Below are positions 16,754-25,918 of a stretch of 64,000 nt of DNA, one piece after another; positions within the stretch are counted from its first letter, which is position 1, and every line of letters begins with the position of its first letter. Location of the stretch: assembly GCA_041665605.1 (NCBI GenBank), contig JBAYIO010000011.1, forward strand, positions 1 through 64,000, written 5' to 3'. A program made the translations under genes and the position numbers. This DNA is from CAIPAT01 sp041665605 (lineage in GTDB: Bacteria > Verrucomicrobiota > Lentisphaeria > Victivallales > Victivallaceae). The notes beneath the pieces were generated by a model that saw nothing but the letters and a program-made list of their open reading frames with translations, was not told the DNA's origin and made no database searches.

Positions 16754-17230
16754 ATGATTTCAGACCATTGCATCAACTGGAAGGCCTATTCCGCCTTAGC
16801 GCCCAAGGTATTCAAAACCGCTTTTGATTTCATCAGTACCGTGACTCCTGAAACTGAAGATAAGCGCTATGATCTTTGCGGCAACGACATCTATGCGCTT
16901 GTTCAGAAATACACGACCAGACTGCCGCAGGACGGCAAGATGGAGGCACACCGCAAATATATCGACATCCAGGCGGTCATCAACGGCAGCGAAATCATCG
17001 GCGTCAGCACCCTTGCCGGATTAAAAGAAATATCCGCCTATAGTGATGAGAAAGACTGCGAATTGTTTGAACATGACGCTGAAATATCTTCTCTGATAAA
17101 GCTCCGGCCCGGCGATTTCATGCTGCTATATGCCGGCGAAGGGCACATGCCTTGCATTGCAGTCGACGGCAGCCCAATGGAAGTCAAGAAAGTAGTCATC
17201 AAAGTCCGGCGCGAATTACTGATAAGCTGA
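16754..17230 (+). CDS. YhcH/YjgK/YiaL family protein
   Basis: The product has 158 residues from the ATG at 16754. AGGAAAC lies just before it, whereas the in-frame GTG at 16742 overlaps that site. Family landmarks include YDLCGNDIYALVQ, EAHRKYIDIQAVINGSE, LKPGDF-type LRPGDFMLLYAGEGHMPC, and VKKVVIKV at the end. Metal-binding His and Glu residues of this cupin-like fold are present. Members (including EbgC) are linked to sialic acid or sugar catabolism and may act as sugar anomerases. It has no sugar genes beside it here. Confidence 0.85.
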   Translation: MISDHCINWKAYSALAPKVFKTAFDFISTVTPETEDKRYDLCGNDIYALVQKYTTRLPQDGKMEAHRKYIDIQAVINGSEIIGVSTLAGLKEISAYSDEKDCELFEHDAEISSLIKLRPGDFMLLYAGEGHMPCIAVDGSPMEVKKVVIKVRRELLIS

Positions 17231-17234
17231 TCCG

Positions 17235-18524
17235 TCAATCCGAAGATTTTTTTGTTTCCGCAGTCTGAAACCTTTTCAAATAGCGAATCCGCTGCAACAG
17301 CGGCGGATGCGAGTAATGAAATTTGGCGTAAAGCTTCTGCGGGTGAATATTTGACAGATTTTCGGCGGACAGCTTAACCAGCGCTGATGCCAGAGCTTCG
17401 CCGCTGCCGATAATCCTGACGACAAATTTATCCGCCTGTTTTTCAAAATGTCTTGAAATTGCGTTGAAAAACGGAGGCATCCCCCAGAGCACGATTGTCG
17501 CGACAAAACTCAGCAGAATGAATTTTGCGAAAAACGTGTCATGCGTCAGTCCGAATACCCGCGTCAGCCAATTGCTTTTTTCCAGCAGCAGGAAAGCAAT
17601 AAAAGCTCCTGGCGCGGTAAGCGTTTCGAAAATAATCAGATTTTTTAGGACATGACGCTTTTTGCAGTGTCCCGCCTCATGGGCCAGCACCGCCAGAATC
17701 TCTTCCTTGTTCAGACGTTCCAGCAGCGTATCAAACAGCACAATGCGCTTGACCCGTCCCAGCCCGGTAAAATAGGCATTTGAATGTTTAGTTCTTTTCG
17801 ATGCATCCATGCGATAAACGCCGCGGACTGTAATCCCGCCTTTCTCCAGAACTGATTCTATCTCCTTCTCAAGCGCCTTGTCCTCGATCGGAGTGAATTT
17901 ATTGAACAGCGGTTCAAGCACATACGGAGAAATATAAATTACAAAAATGGTGAAAGCAACGAAAAATCCCCAGACCGGAAGCCACCATATCTCCGGCAGC
18001 CGCTCGATCAGCCAGAATGCGCCGACAATCATTATTGAGAGCAGAATTGAAGAGACAACAAAGCCTTTCAAAATGTCCAGCAGCCATAACTTGAAAGTCA
18101 TGGTATTAAAGCCAAAACGTTTCTCCAGGTTAAATACGCGATAAAGGTTCAACGGAAGGTTCAAAAAGGTCTTCGCATAAGTCAGCACCATCATGAAAAC
18201 CAATCCGCCCAGTATGAAATTACTGGTATCTTTATACGAATTAAAACAATCAAACAAGTAATTATTGTAGTAATTTAAAATCCCGAAGATGAAAATCAAG
18301 GTAATTAACTGGTTGTAAACTGTGGAATATCCCCAGTATTTTGTTTTTGCAATAGTGTAATTCTTCGATCTTTCCATCAATTCCGGCGTAATGACGTCTT
18401 TAAATTCAGGCGGGATTTCCGCGCCATGTTTTTCCAGATAGCGGCGGTTCATATACTCAAGAATAAAATCAGCCAGTTGAGTCAGAAAGTAAAATATAAT
18501 TATAATCGCAAGTTCGTATTTCAT
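17235..18524 (-). CDS. M48-family integral membrane metallopeptidase (Ste24/CAAX protease-like)
   Basis: The product has 429 residues from the ATG at 18524, preceded by GGGGA; a TTG one codon earlier is not needed. Several membrane helices lie in the first 215 residues and two more around 300-350. The zinc site is HEAGH (His282-His286), with FEKQADKF supplying the third ligand. The layout matches Ste24-type zinc proteases, which in bacteria degrade or process membrane proteins. Its 3' end lies four bases from that of the YhcH gene (convergent). It is followed upstream by the exosortase operon on the same strand, 155 bases away, but probably has its own promoter. Confidence 0.88.
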   Translation of the reverse strand: MKYELAIIIIFYFLTQLADFILEYMNRRYLEKHGAEIPPEFKDVITPELMERSKNYTIAKTKYWGYSTVYNQLITLIFIFGILNYYNNYLFDCFNSYKDTSNFILGGLVFMMVLTYAKTFLNLPLNLYRVFNLEKRFGFNTMTFKLWLLDILKGFVVSSILLSIMIVGAFWLIERLPEIWWLPVWGFFVAFTIFVIYISPYVLEPLFNKFTPIEDKALEKEIESVLEKGGITVRGVYRMDASKRTKHSNAYFTGLGRVKRIVLFDTLLERLNKEEILAVLAHEAGHCKKRHVLKNLIIFETLTAPGAFIAFLLLEKSNWLTRVFGLTHDTFFAKFILLSFVATIVLWGMPPFFNAISRHFEKQADKFVVRIIGSGEALASALVKLSAENLSNIHPQKLYAKFHYSHPPLLQRIRYLKRFQTAETKKSSD

Positions 18525-18679
18525 CAAAAATCCCCAATTATTAATCAGAACATTCCAAACGTCACATTTATGAATACAGAAATATCTATAGATAAACTAT
18601 TAAAATATCACACTTTATATAAAAGTAAAAAGCAAAGTCGCGTTAACCTGCATTTTTCAGTATTTTCAGTCAAAAACAG

Positions 18680-19822
18680 TCATTGAGAAGAAGATTCCAG
18701 TTGAATCGGCTTAGCCGTATCAGTAATAAAGGTCTTGATAAAGCCCCTGATGCGTTCTTCCGCCTCCTGGATATTGCCGTACTCCACCGGCGTGAACACA
18801 TGATAAATCGTCCATTGCGAATCCCAGGCGTAGGTGCTCCGGAAAAACGCAAAATCGTCAACTGAACGTTTGACCGAACTGTACCAGACATAGAAAATAA
18901 AGCGGCGGCCGCTCTTTTCCGCCTCAATGAAGTTGGCCACCGCAGCACCGTTGTCGATATTAATTTCAACGCGCCGGCTGCTCAGAATTTTCCAGTTGGC
19001 GGAAGTCAGACAGAGCCGGAACGGATGTACCTTATGAATATCGCCTGCCACTTGCACCACCAGCGAGGAAACAGGAGCTCCGGCATCAGAATAATGAGTA
19101 AACCTCTGCGCCGCCTGGTCTTCATAAAAACCTTTTTCAATCGCATTCAGTTCAACGGCTTCTCCAAGCCATCTGCCCGCAGGTTCAATTGAAATATTGA
19201 GATTAAGCGGAGTACCTTGTGACGGTTTTTCAAAAAAGATAAAAAGGCTGCCCAGCCAGACAAGAACCGCCGCAAAGTAAAAGACCCCCTGCCGGTTAAG
19301 CAGCAATTTTGTAAAATATTCCAGATATAATTCAGCGGCTATCAGCAGAAACGCGGCAATAAACTTGACCACGATTCCAAAAGACGCATCAAATCCCAGG
19401 CGCTGGAGCATGTCACCGCACCAGAAGGAAGTGGCCGGGAGAGCAAGCATCAGCATCAGAAACAGCGGCAGCGTTCTGATAAAAACCCGCCATCCCCACA
19501 ACAGCCAGAGCATGGAGACACAGAACAGCAGCGCAAATATCATATAAATCATGTTGATCCGCAAATATATTCCCAAGCCGAGACCCGCGACAGACAAAAA
19601 CAGCGGAATAACCCCTCCGAAATCATAGTCCCCGGCCTGTGCCCTGAAATCTTTGAAAAAAACCGCTGCCGTCAGAATTGCCGCGACAATGAAAATCGGG
19701 TCGAAGCGGTCAAGCGGGGATATCCGCCAGGCCTGAATAAACCAATTTATTTTAAGCGCCACCGGCTCCCAGGCGCAGATAAATATAAACATTTTAAAAT
19801 AATCATTTCTGAATATTTTCAT
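18680..19822 (-). CDS. EpsI-like protein fused to a non-catalytic exosortase-like membrane domain
   Basis: The product has 380 residues. The first 205 or so hold about seven or eight membrane helices. They resemble the front half of exosortases (PLFLMLMLALP and a following LQRLG segment), but the ACSG, NTLR and His motifs of the active enzyme are absent. The last 165 residues (from about 215) resemble the EpsI/DUF3485 domain, with HKVHPFRLCLTSANWKI corresponding to the EpsI H-P-xx-C-xxx-x-W segment and FIFYVWY later. EpsI partners exosortases in exopolysaccharide-linked systems. The ATG overlaps the exosortase gene by 20 bases, so the two are translationally coupled. The domain reading is by pattern, not alignment. 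Confidence 0.7.
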   Translation of the reverse strand: MKIFRNDYFKMFIFICAWEPVALKINWFIQAWRISPLDRFDPIFIVAAILTAAVFFKDFRAQAGDYDFGGVIPLFLSVAGLGLGIYLRINMIYMIFALLFCVSMLWLLWGWRVFIRTLPLFLMLMLALPATSFWCGDMLQRLGFDASFGIVVKFIAAFLLIAAELYLEYFTKLLLNRQGVFYFAAVLVWLGSLFIFFEKPSQGTPLNLNISIEPAGRWLGEAVELNAIEKGFYEDQAAQRFTHYSDAGAPVSSLVVQVAGDIHKVHPFRLCLTSANWKILSSRRVEINIDNGAAVANFIEAEKSGRRFIFYVWYSSVKRSVDDFAFFRSTYAWDSQWTIYHVFTPVEYGNIQEAEERIRGFIKTFITDTAKPIQLESSSQ

Positions 19823-20639
19823 TCCCGTCCTCCTCTTTAAACAACAGCCGGCAGAACCACATCAGCAGCGCCGCAATAATCACCATGACGAAGCCCATTA
19901 CGGTATGGAGCTTATAACTGAATGCGGCATTCCCGATATTCATATACAGCAGAATTACCGCGGACAGGCGCAGAGTATTCATAAAAATGACAATTGGAAA
20001 GATCATGATAAAATGGGCGGCCCGCCGCCAAATGGCCCGGTGAGCGCTGACTACAATCAGCCAGCCCAGCAGCAACATTGCCTCCAACTGAAAAATTCCG
20101 CTGCATGCGGTCGTTATCGAAATTTTTTCTCCGCCTAAAACAATCACCGCCGCTTCATTGCTGACATTCATCCCGAATATTTTCAGAAAGTTTGCGGTGA
20201 AACCGGCGCAAATCAAGCACAGCGGATAACTCAGCAGGTAATGGCAATAAGTTAAAAACGGCAGAATGATAATAAATACTGTAAAAGGCAGCAGAGTTTT
20301 CAACATAAATGCAGTTCCAGCAATCCAGGCTGCCAGACTGAGCATCAGCGCCAGCAGCGATAAATTGAAAAATACCGCAGTTTTATTGCCAGTAAGGATT
20401 CCACCCCAGATCAGCGCAACAGCCGCGACCATCAGTATCCAGCCGATCATGTGTGACGGGTTAAAATTCCAGGACTTGCGGAAACCTCTGAAAGCGTTAA
20501 ACAACATGCCGGCAGCCAGCAGCCACAATACCATAAACTCTGAATCGGACACGGCAATTCCGGAAGCAAACGGATACAATGCCGCCGGCAGACAGATTAT
20601 ACCGGTGAATATGGCTTTAGTTGTGTCATTTCGAGACAT
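19803..20639 (-). CDS. Exosortase (PEP-CTERM sorting transpeptidase-like)
   Basis: Membrane cysteine protease expected to cut C-terminal sorting signals and transfer the protein to an anchor. The 278 residues form about eight membrane helices. The catalytic triad is present: Cys179 in TTACSGIFQ, Arg224 in FMNTLRLS, and His245 in KLHTVMGF. FTVFIIILPFL before the active site is the usual proline-containing helix. The gene starts six bases after the TPR gene stop and overlaps the EpsI-like gene. The likely substrate is the protein encoded at 23752-24453, which begins the operon. Confidence 0.88.
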   Translation of the reverse strand: MSRNDTTKAIFTGIICLPAALYPFASGIAVSDSEFMVLWLLAAGMLFNAFRGFRKSWNFNPSHMIGWILMVAAVALIWGGILTGNKTAVFFNLSLLALMLSLAAWIAGTAFMLKTLLPFTVFIIILPFLTYCHYLLSYPLCLICAGFTANFLKIFGMNVSNEAAVIVLGGEKISITTACSGIFQLEAMLLLGWLIVVSAHRAIWRRAAHFIMIFPIVIFMNTLRLSAVILLYMNIGNAAFSYKLHTVMGFVMVIIAALLMWFCRLLFKEEDGNENIQK

Positions 20640-20645
20640 TATTAC

Positions 20646-23600
20646 CTATTCTATTGTCGTCTTTGGCGGATTCGCCGATAAGTTCCGCCTTGCCTGGACC
20701 AGCAAGTCTTTCGCTTCGGCATTACCCGGTTCAAGCATCAGAGCCTGCACAAAATATTTTTCGGCTTTCGCAAAATCTTTATTCGACATGGCACGGCGGC
20801 CGGCATAAATCCAGACAGAAGGCCATTCGGGTGCCTGGTTAAGCGCCTTCTCCGCAAATTCATCCGCATGTTTAAAATCCCTGGACGCGGCATACGCTTC
20901 TGAAGCCTTGATCAGTTCGGCCGCTTTATTATGCAGATTTTCAGCCAGAACCTGTTTTATTTGTTGCTGCAGGCCCTGCGCCTCGGCATTACCCGGTTCG
21001 AGTATCAACGCCTGGACAATATACTTTCCGGCTTTTACATAATCTTTGCCTGACATGGCGCGGCGGCCGGCATAAATCCAGACAGAAGCCCACTCAGGCG
21101 CCAGATTAAGCGCTTTCTCCGTATATTCGTCCGCATGTTTAAAATCTTTAGACGCGGCATAAGACTCTGAGGTCTTCATCAGTTCAGCCGCTCTATTCCG
21201 CAATTCTTTTGTGGATCCGCGCCCTATTTGCTCAAGCAGCCCCCTTGCCTCGGCATTCCCCGGCTCAAGCTCAAGCGCCAGGGTAAGATCTTTTTCGGCT
21301 TTCGCAAAGTCTTTGTTAAACATGGCACGGCGGCCGGCACAGACCCAGGCCGGCGCAAATTTTGGCGCGGCACGCAGCGCTTTTTCCGCTAATTCGTCCG
21401 CTTGTTTAAAATCCTTTGACGCGGCACAAACTTCCGAACGTTTTATCAGCGTGATCACATTGTCCGGATCTTTAGCAATCCTCTGCCTGACTTGCTCGAG
21501 CAGGGCTTTGGCTTCGGCATTATCCGGCTCAAGCATCAATGCGTGGACAAAATGTTCATCCGCTTTCAATAAATCATTTCTAGACATGGCACGGCGGCCG
21601 GCGCAAATCCAGACCGGCGGCCATTCCGGAGATTGATATAGTGCTTTCTCAGAGAAATCATCCGCCCGCCGTGAATCATTCAATGCGGCATAAGCCTCGG
21701 AAAGATTCACCAGTACGGCATTCCAGTACGGCATTTTATGCAGCAAATCTTCGTATATTTTTACGGCCTTTTCCACGCTGCCGTATTTCTGCTCCCAGTA
21801 AGCCATTTTAAAGGCGACAACCGGATTGACGCTTTTTGTACTGTAGAAGTAATCCAGCAGCCGGCCGGCCTCTGCGATTTTGCCGGATTTAATCAACATC
21901 TCCGAATACAGGAAACAGTAGCGGAGAGTATCCGGGTCCATTTCGTATGCTTTTTTATAATTTTCCTCGGCGGATGCGTAATTCCCTTTGGAATTGAACA
22001 TATCGCCCATCAGTGCCCAGCCCAGCGCACGGGTATTTCTATTGTCGCTTTTAATTAAATTTCTGGCAATATTCTCAGCGCCGGGATAATCTTTAAATTC
22101 TATGCAGAGCATAAAAGCGAATTCAGCGATCTCGCTATCCTCCGTTGCCAGTTTGCTGGCTTTGGCAATATATTCTTTCGCCATGACCAGATTGCCGGCC
22201 TGACGATACGCCTGCGCGGCAAGATAAAGGCCGACCGGCGAGTCAGGCCGCATTTTGATCAGTTTAAGGAAAGACTCGACAGCCTTCTCTGGTTTATTTA
22301 ATTGCAGAAGCGACCGCCCCTGGATTTCCAGCGCTTCAAGCGAATCGGGATTGAATTCCAGCATTGTGCCGGCCTGACGCAATGCTTCCAGGTATTCACC
22401 GTGACGATATTTGGACAGCATCAGCAGCCGCGCATTTATCTTATTGACCGGATCTATCTGCTCAATCTCATTCATCAATTTTTCAGCATAAGAATAGTCT
22501 TCATCAAGCATCGCCTGGGACGCTGTTTCGCCCATGGCGTCGGCAATAATTTTCCGTGCTTTCTCCGAGTCTTTCACTTTCAGCAATTGCGCTGCGGCGT
22601 CGGAAACTGACGGATAATCTTTCAGCGGCAGCGAAGTTTTAAAGAGCATCCACTGATACGCCGGCCGTCTCCAGTAAGCAGTGCTTCGCTTCAGCAATTT
22701 GGACGTCTCGCTGAAATCGTTGTGGATAAAAGTAATCATCGCCCTGATGTAATTCCTTGATGCGACGGCGGTTTTATTTTCAACCAGAATTTCTTTAATC
22801 AGCCGGTTCAGCACCGGAACGTCTGATTTCGCGGCGTAAATTTCCGCCAGAGGAATTATTGCTTCAAGCGAACCGGGGATACGGTTCAGGATTTCCCAGT
22901 ACAACACGGCAGTCTTATCGTTCTTCCCGGTATCCCGGTAGAATCCGGCAAGAACAAACTTCGGGCCGACAGAATTGCGCTCGACTTTCAACGCTTGCAG
23001 ATAATATTCTTCCGCTTTTTCCATATGGCCTGAAGCGCGCGCGCAATTCCCCAGTCCGATAAGTACGGCGCTTTTTATTCCGGCGCTTTCAGAATTTATG
23101 CTGTTAAAAACGGCGGCGGCGGCTTTATGCTGGCCATCGCCGGCAAACATATTCGCCTTCAGCAGCAGCGCAGAAATATTATCCGGTTCGGCAGTGAGCA
23201 TTTCCGCGATAACCGGCTCAGCCAGTTTTCGTTGTCCATTATACATATATGCTTTGCACAAACATATCTTTTCCGGGGTGGTGATCTTCTGGCTGTCAAG
23301 ATAAGGCTTCAGGAGTTCAACCACTTCGTCATAACGCCGGCAGGCCAGCAGATTCTCGGCAATTTTCAAAACCACATCACGGTCCAGCGGATTGAGTTTA
23401 GCCACATTCCGCCAATAGTACACCGCAGTGCCGGGCTGGCCTTTCTGCTCATATATCGCCGCCAGCTTGCGGTGGGCGCTCTCATTCGACACCTCGCGGG
23501 AGATTATGCCCTCCAGGATCGCGGCGGCCCGGTTATAGTCTTCGGCGTTTATCGCGAGATTGGCCTCGTCCATATAATCGGCCATGTTCTTGTAAGATAG

Positions 23601-23678
23601 CGCGAAATAACCAATCAAGGCAAGACAGGCAAGCGCAATAATAACACTTCCTATTTGAATGAAGGCTTTAAAACTCAT
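20646..23678 (-). CDS. Large TPR protein of an exosortase operon (PrsT-like)
   Basis: From the ATG at 23678 the product has 1010 residues: a short cytoplasmic start, one membrane helix (about 7-28), then some twenty or more tetratricopeptide repeats to the C-terminus. An upstream in-frame start would add 33 residues that overlap the preceding gene and would place the helix internally. The last third is made of four near-identical units of 88-89 residues, e.g. WIYAGRRAMSNKDFAKAEKY. Large TPR proteins (PrsT type) accompany exosortase/exopolysaccharide loci and are thought to act in export or assembly. The domain is probably extracytoplasmic. The gap to the exosortase gene is six bases. Confidence 0.82.
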   Translation of the reverse strand: MSFKAFIQIGSVIIALACLALIGYFALSYKNMADYMDEANLAINAEDYNRAAAILEGIISREVSNESAHRKLAAIYEQKGQPGTAVYYWRNVAKLNPLDRDVVLKIAENLLACRRYDEVVELLKPYLDSQKITTPEKICLCKAYMYNGQRKLAEPVIAEMLTAEPDNISALLLKANMFAGDGQHKAAAAVFNSINSESAGIKSAVLIGLGNCARASGHMEKAEEYYLQALKVERNSVGPKFVLAGFYRDTGKNDKTAVLYWEILNRIPGSLEAIIPLAEIYAAKSDVPVLNRLIKEILVENKTAVASRNYIRAMITFIHNDFSETSKLLKRSTAYWRRPAYQWMLFKTSLPLKDYPSVSDAAAQLLKVKDSEKARKIIADAMGETASQAMLDEDYSYAEKLMNEIEQIDPVNKINARLLMLSKYRHGEYLEALRQAGTMLEFNPDSLEALEIQGRSLLQLNKPEKAVESFLKLIKMRPDSPVGLYLAAQAYRQAGNLVMAKEYIAKASKLATEDSEIAEFAFMLCIEFKDYPGAENIARNLIKSDNRNTRALGWALMGDMFNSKGNYASAEENYKKAYEMDPDTLRYCFLYSEMLIKSGKIAEAGRLLDYFYSTKSVNPVVAFKMAYWEQKYGSVEKAVKIYEDLLHKMPYWNAVLVNLSEAYAALNDSRRADDFSEKALYQSPEWPPVWICAGRRAMSRNDLLKADEHFVHALMLEPDNAEAKALLEQVRQRIAKDPDNVITLIKRSEVCAASKDFKQADELAEKALRAAPKFAPAWVCAGRRAMFNKDFAKAEKDLTLALELEPGNAEARGLLEQIGRGSTKELRNRAAELMKTSESYAASKDFKHADEYTEKALNLAPEWASVWIYAGRRAMSGKDYVKAGKYIVQALILEPGNAEAQGLQQQIKQVLAENLHNKAAELIKASEAYAASRDFKHADEFAEKALNQAPEWPSVWIYAGRRAMSNKDFAKAEKYFVQALMLEPGNAEAKDLLVQARRNLSANPPKTTIE
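20690..21700 (-). repeat. Four tandem 264-267 bp repeats inside the TPR gene
   Basis: The plus-strand word GC-CGGCGGCCGGC-type marks recur at 20791, 21058, 21325 and 21589, giving periods of 267, 267 and 264 bases (89, 89 and 88 codons). Each unit encodes a Trp-[IV]-[CY]-AGRRAM segment plus a [DE]-x-A-[DE]-KAL helix and an EPGNAEA-type turn. The in-frame, near-identical units point to recent duplication and a possible length-variable region. Confidence 0.85.
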
Positions 23679-23751
23679 TTCTTTGATCTTGCCTGTCTGT
23701 AAAATGTCATAATTTAAAAATTTATCCCAGTAAGCCTCTTCAAGCCGTATT

Positions 23752-24453
23752 TTAAAAAATATTCCGCCAGCCAACACTGCCGATCGTGATTATGCCCGCA
23801 ACAAGCGTATATAGAATCGAAGGTGCGGGTTGTCCCTGCGGCGGCGAACTGCTGCCGGCAGGCGTAACGCTGATTGATACGAGGCAGTCATTAAAATCCA
23901 GATCTGCTCCATAAATCTTCTGAGTGCTGGGCAGAGTGCCTATCCATTTATCCTCAAATCCGATTATCATCTGCTGAGAAGTTGAATCCGCCGTGACCAC
24001 CGCATGCTGGACCCGGGTAATGTTGGCCTCGTCGACAGTCCACGTCGTAAAACCCGGATTATTGGATTGCTCGATCCAAAATCCGATTTTCTCGCCGGCG
24101 GGCGGGGTGATCGAAAAAGTAGAGCCGGGAGTCATGGTCGAAGCGGCAGTACTGAAAACAGAAATTTTATTGCCGGCATCAGGCAGCCCGTTGGCCAGGA
24201 TTTGCACATAACCGAAGTTGGTAACCTGATTGGTGCCGCCGATAAACGTCAGCGTGGTCCTGGTTCCGTCCGCAACCACAAAATTAGCCATGTCGTTACT
24301 GCCTTTGTAGTTAAAAGCCGGGGTTCTGCCATCTTTGAAATACCGGTCAACGCTTTGAGCGGTATTGGCAGGAATATCCACAATTTCAGCAAACACCATG
24401 CCGGCGGCAAATATGAGCAATATCGCCAAAATACTCTTCTTGAGTGATTTCAT
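23752..24453 (-). CDS. Secreted DUF4114 protein with PEP-CTERM-like sorting tail
   Basis: The product has 233 residues. The signal peptide is about 1-22 (ends VFA). A beta-rich region follows, and a DUF4114-type segment (about 110-198) with IGFEDKWIG and YGADLDFNDCLVSI, the acidic DxDFND pattern of this domain. After an SSSPPQG linker the C-terminus reads PAPS (209-212), a membrane helix (213-227) and GWRNIF. This matches the exosortase sorting-signal layout (short Pro motif, helix, basic end) but with PAPS for PEP and a single Arg. It is the first gene after the operon promoter and the only candidate substrate in this window. Confidence 0.78.
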   Translation of the reverse strand: MKSLKKSILAILLIFAAGMVFAEIVDIPANTAQSVDRYFKDGRTPAFNYKGSNDMANFVVADGTRTTLTFIGGTNQVTNFGYVQILANGLPDAGNKISVFSTAASTMTPGSTFSITPPAGEKIGFWIEQSNNPGFTTWTVDEANITRVQHAVVTADSTSQQMIIGFEDKWIGTLPSTQKIYGADLDFNDCLVSISVTPAGSSSPPQGQPAPSILYTLVAGIITIGSVGWRNIF

Positions 24454-24497
24454 AAACCTCCATCGCTATTTTGGCTGAAAAATAATCCGACACTTTT

Positions 24498-24525
24498 ATT
24501 ATAATACCTTTTAAGCACAATGCAA
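24498..24525 (-). promoter_or_regulatory. Promoter of the exosortase operon
   Basis: On the minus strand, TTGCAT (24525-24520), a 16-base spacer and a perfect TATAAT (24503-24498). Transcription would start near 24491, giving a leader of about 38 bases. A GGAGG site lies just before the ATG at 24453. No equally good promoter is visible in the 73-base gap before the TPR gene, so one transcript may carry all four genes. Confidence 0.65.
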
Positions 24526-24574
24526 GTAAAAACGCTCCCTCTTCCGGTTTTCAAAAAGCGGCAAAATACAGCAA

Positions 24575-25633
24575 TTAAAGTTCGACCATTTTCCCGGTAC
24601 GGAAGGATTCATCCGCGGCAAGCACGATTTTCAGGCTGTTTATCGCATCATCCCAATGCGCGGACAAATCAATATCCCGCTTAATCGCATCCAGGAAAAA
24701 CTGCTGTTCACGCTCGCACAGTTCCTGATGCACAGGCTCATCAGTCATTTCGACGGATCTGTCCTTTGCGATAAATTTACCGGCGGCGTCAATTTTCCCG
24801 GAATGTATCAACAACCGGGTGGTTTTCGTATGAGAATCAATATTGTCAGATGCGGTATCTTTACTGCCGATAATACTTACCGCGCCATCCGGTCCGATAA
24901 CGTCTTTAACAAAATAAGCGGTCTCACTGATCATCGGCCCCCATCCCGCCTCATACCAGCCGACCGAGCCGTCGGCAAAAGCAACCTGAAGCTGGCCGTA
25001 GTTATACATATCCGGGGCGATTTCATTGCTCAGCCGGGCGCCGATCGCGCTTACGCGCAACGGCCGGGATCTGGTCATCTGGCACATCACGTCCACATAA
25101 TGCACTCCGCAGTCAACTATCGGCGAAAGCGATTGGAGCAGATTTTTATGTTTGTTCCATTGATTGCCGCTGCTCTGTTGATTAAGATTCATCCGCATCA
25201 CCAGCGGCTTGCCCAGAGCCTGCGCCAGTTCGATGAATTTCATCCAGGAAGGATGATGCCGCAAAATATAGCCGATTACCAGTTTACGATCTGTCCTCCG
25301 AGCCGCGTCAACCACCGCCTCGGCTTCGGCAACGTTCCGTCCAATCGGTTTTTCCAGAAAAACGTGTGCTCCCGCGTTCATCGCCTTAATCGCATATTCA
25401 GCATGCGTATCCGGATAAGTATTCACCGAAACCGCATCCGGCCTGGTCGCTCTCAGCGCTTCCTCATAATCGTTAAAACGTCCGGCAATGCCAAGCTCGT
25501 CCGCCAGCGCGGTGCAACTTGCTCCGCGGCTTACCACCCCGACGATCTCAAACTCCTTGAGTTTCTTGTACGCTCTGGCATGTGACGCCCCCATCTGTCC
25601 ACAACCCGCCACCAGTACCTTGATCTTTTCCAT
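24575..25633 (-). CDS. Gfo/Idh/MocA-family NAD(P)-dependent oxidoreductase
   Basis: The product has 352 residues. The N-terminal Rossmann fold opens VLVAGCGQMGASHARAYKKL (5-24) and the family signature EKPIGRNVAEAEAVVDAA follows near 94-111. The C-terminal part supplies the substrate domain, with DCGVHYVDVM as the catalytic-region His segment. Such enzymes oxidise or reduce sugars, inositols or related compounds; the substrate is not predictable. It stands alone, between the exosortase promoter and the divergent mlaA-hydrolase gene. Confidence 0.9.
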   Translation of the reverse strand: MEKIKVLVAGCGQMGASHARAYKKLKEFEIVGVVSRGASCTALADELGIAGRFNDYEEALRATRPDAVSVNTYPDTHAEYAIKAMNAGAHVFLEKPIGRNVAEAEAVVDAARRTDRKLVIGYILRHHPSWMKFIELAQALGKPLVMRMNLNQQSSGNQWNKHKNLLQSLSPIVDCGVHYVDVMCQMTRSRPLRVSAIGARLSNEIAPDMYNYGQLQVAFADGSVGWYEAGWGPMISETAYFVKDVIGPDGAVSIIGSKDTASDNIDSHTKTTRLLIHSGKIDAAGKFIAKDRSVEMTDEPVHQELCEREQQFFLDAIKRDIDLSAHWDDAINSLKIVLAADESFRTGKMVEL

Positions 25634-25918
25634 AAATATATACCACTCTATTTAAAACGTTTGAATTATCCTTTAATTTACTCCGTTTAACACGAAAGTC
25701 AATTCCAATCCGGCGTGAGATTATGACAGTTCCTTTAATTTTGATTCAAGGCTTTATAATATATCTTTGACTTCAAATTTCAGATTGTATGAAATGACAA
25801 AACTCAATATTTCTTGCTTAATTTCTGTTGCCGTACATTCTTTGTGCTTGTCTTTATACGTTTATAGTGTTAATTTTATAAGTATTTCATTCAATGTTTA
25901 TATGTCTTTTTAAGGAAT

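Noticed and set aside
23679..23777. N-terminal extension of the TPR protein
   Set aside because: It overlaps the DUF4114 gene end and would bury the membrane helix; the ATG at 23678 puts the helix at the N-terminus.
24656..25585. 309-codon plus-strand frame
   Set aside because: Antisense to the Gfo/Idh/MocA oxidoreductase, whose motifs are clear.
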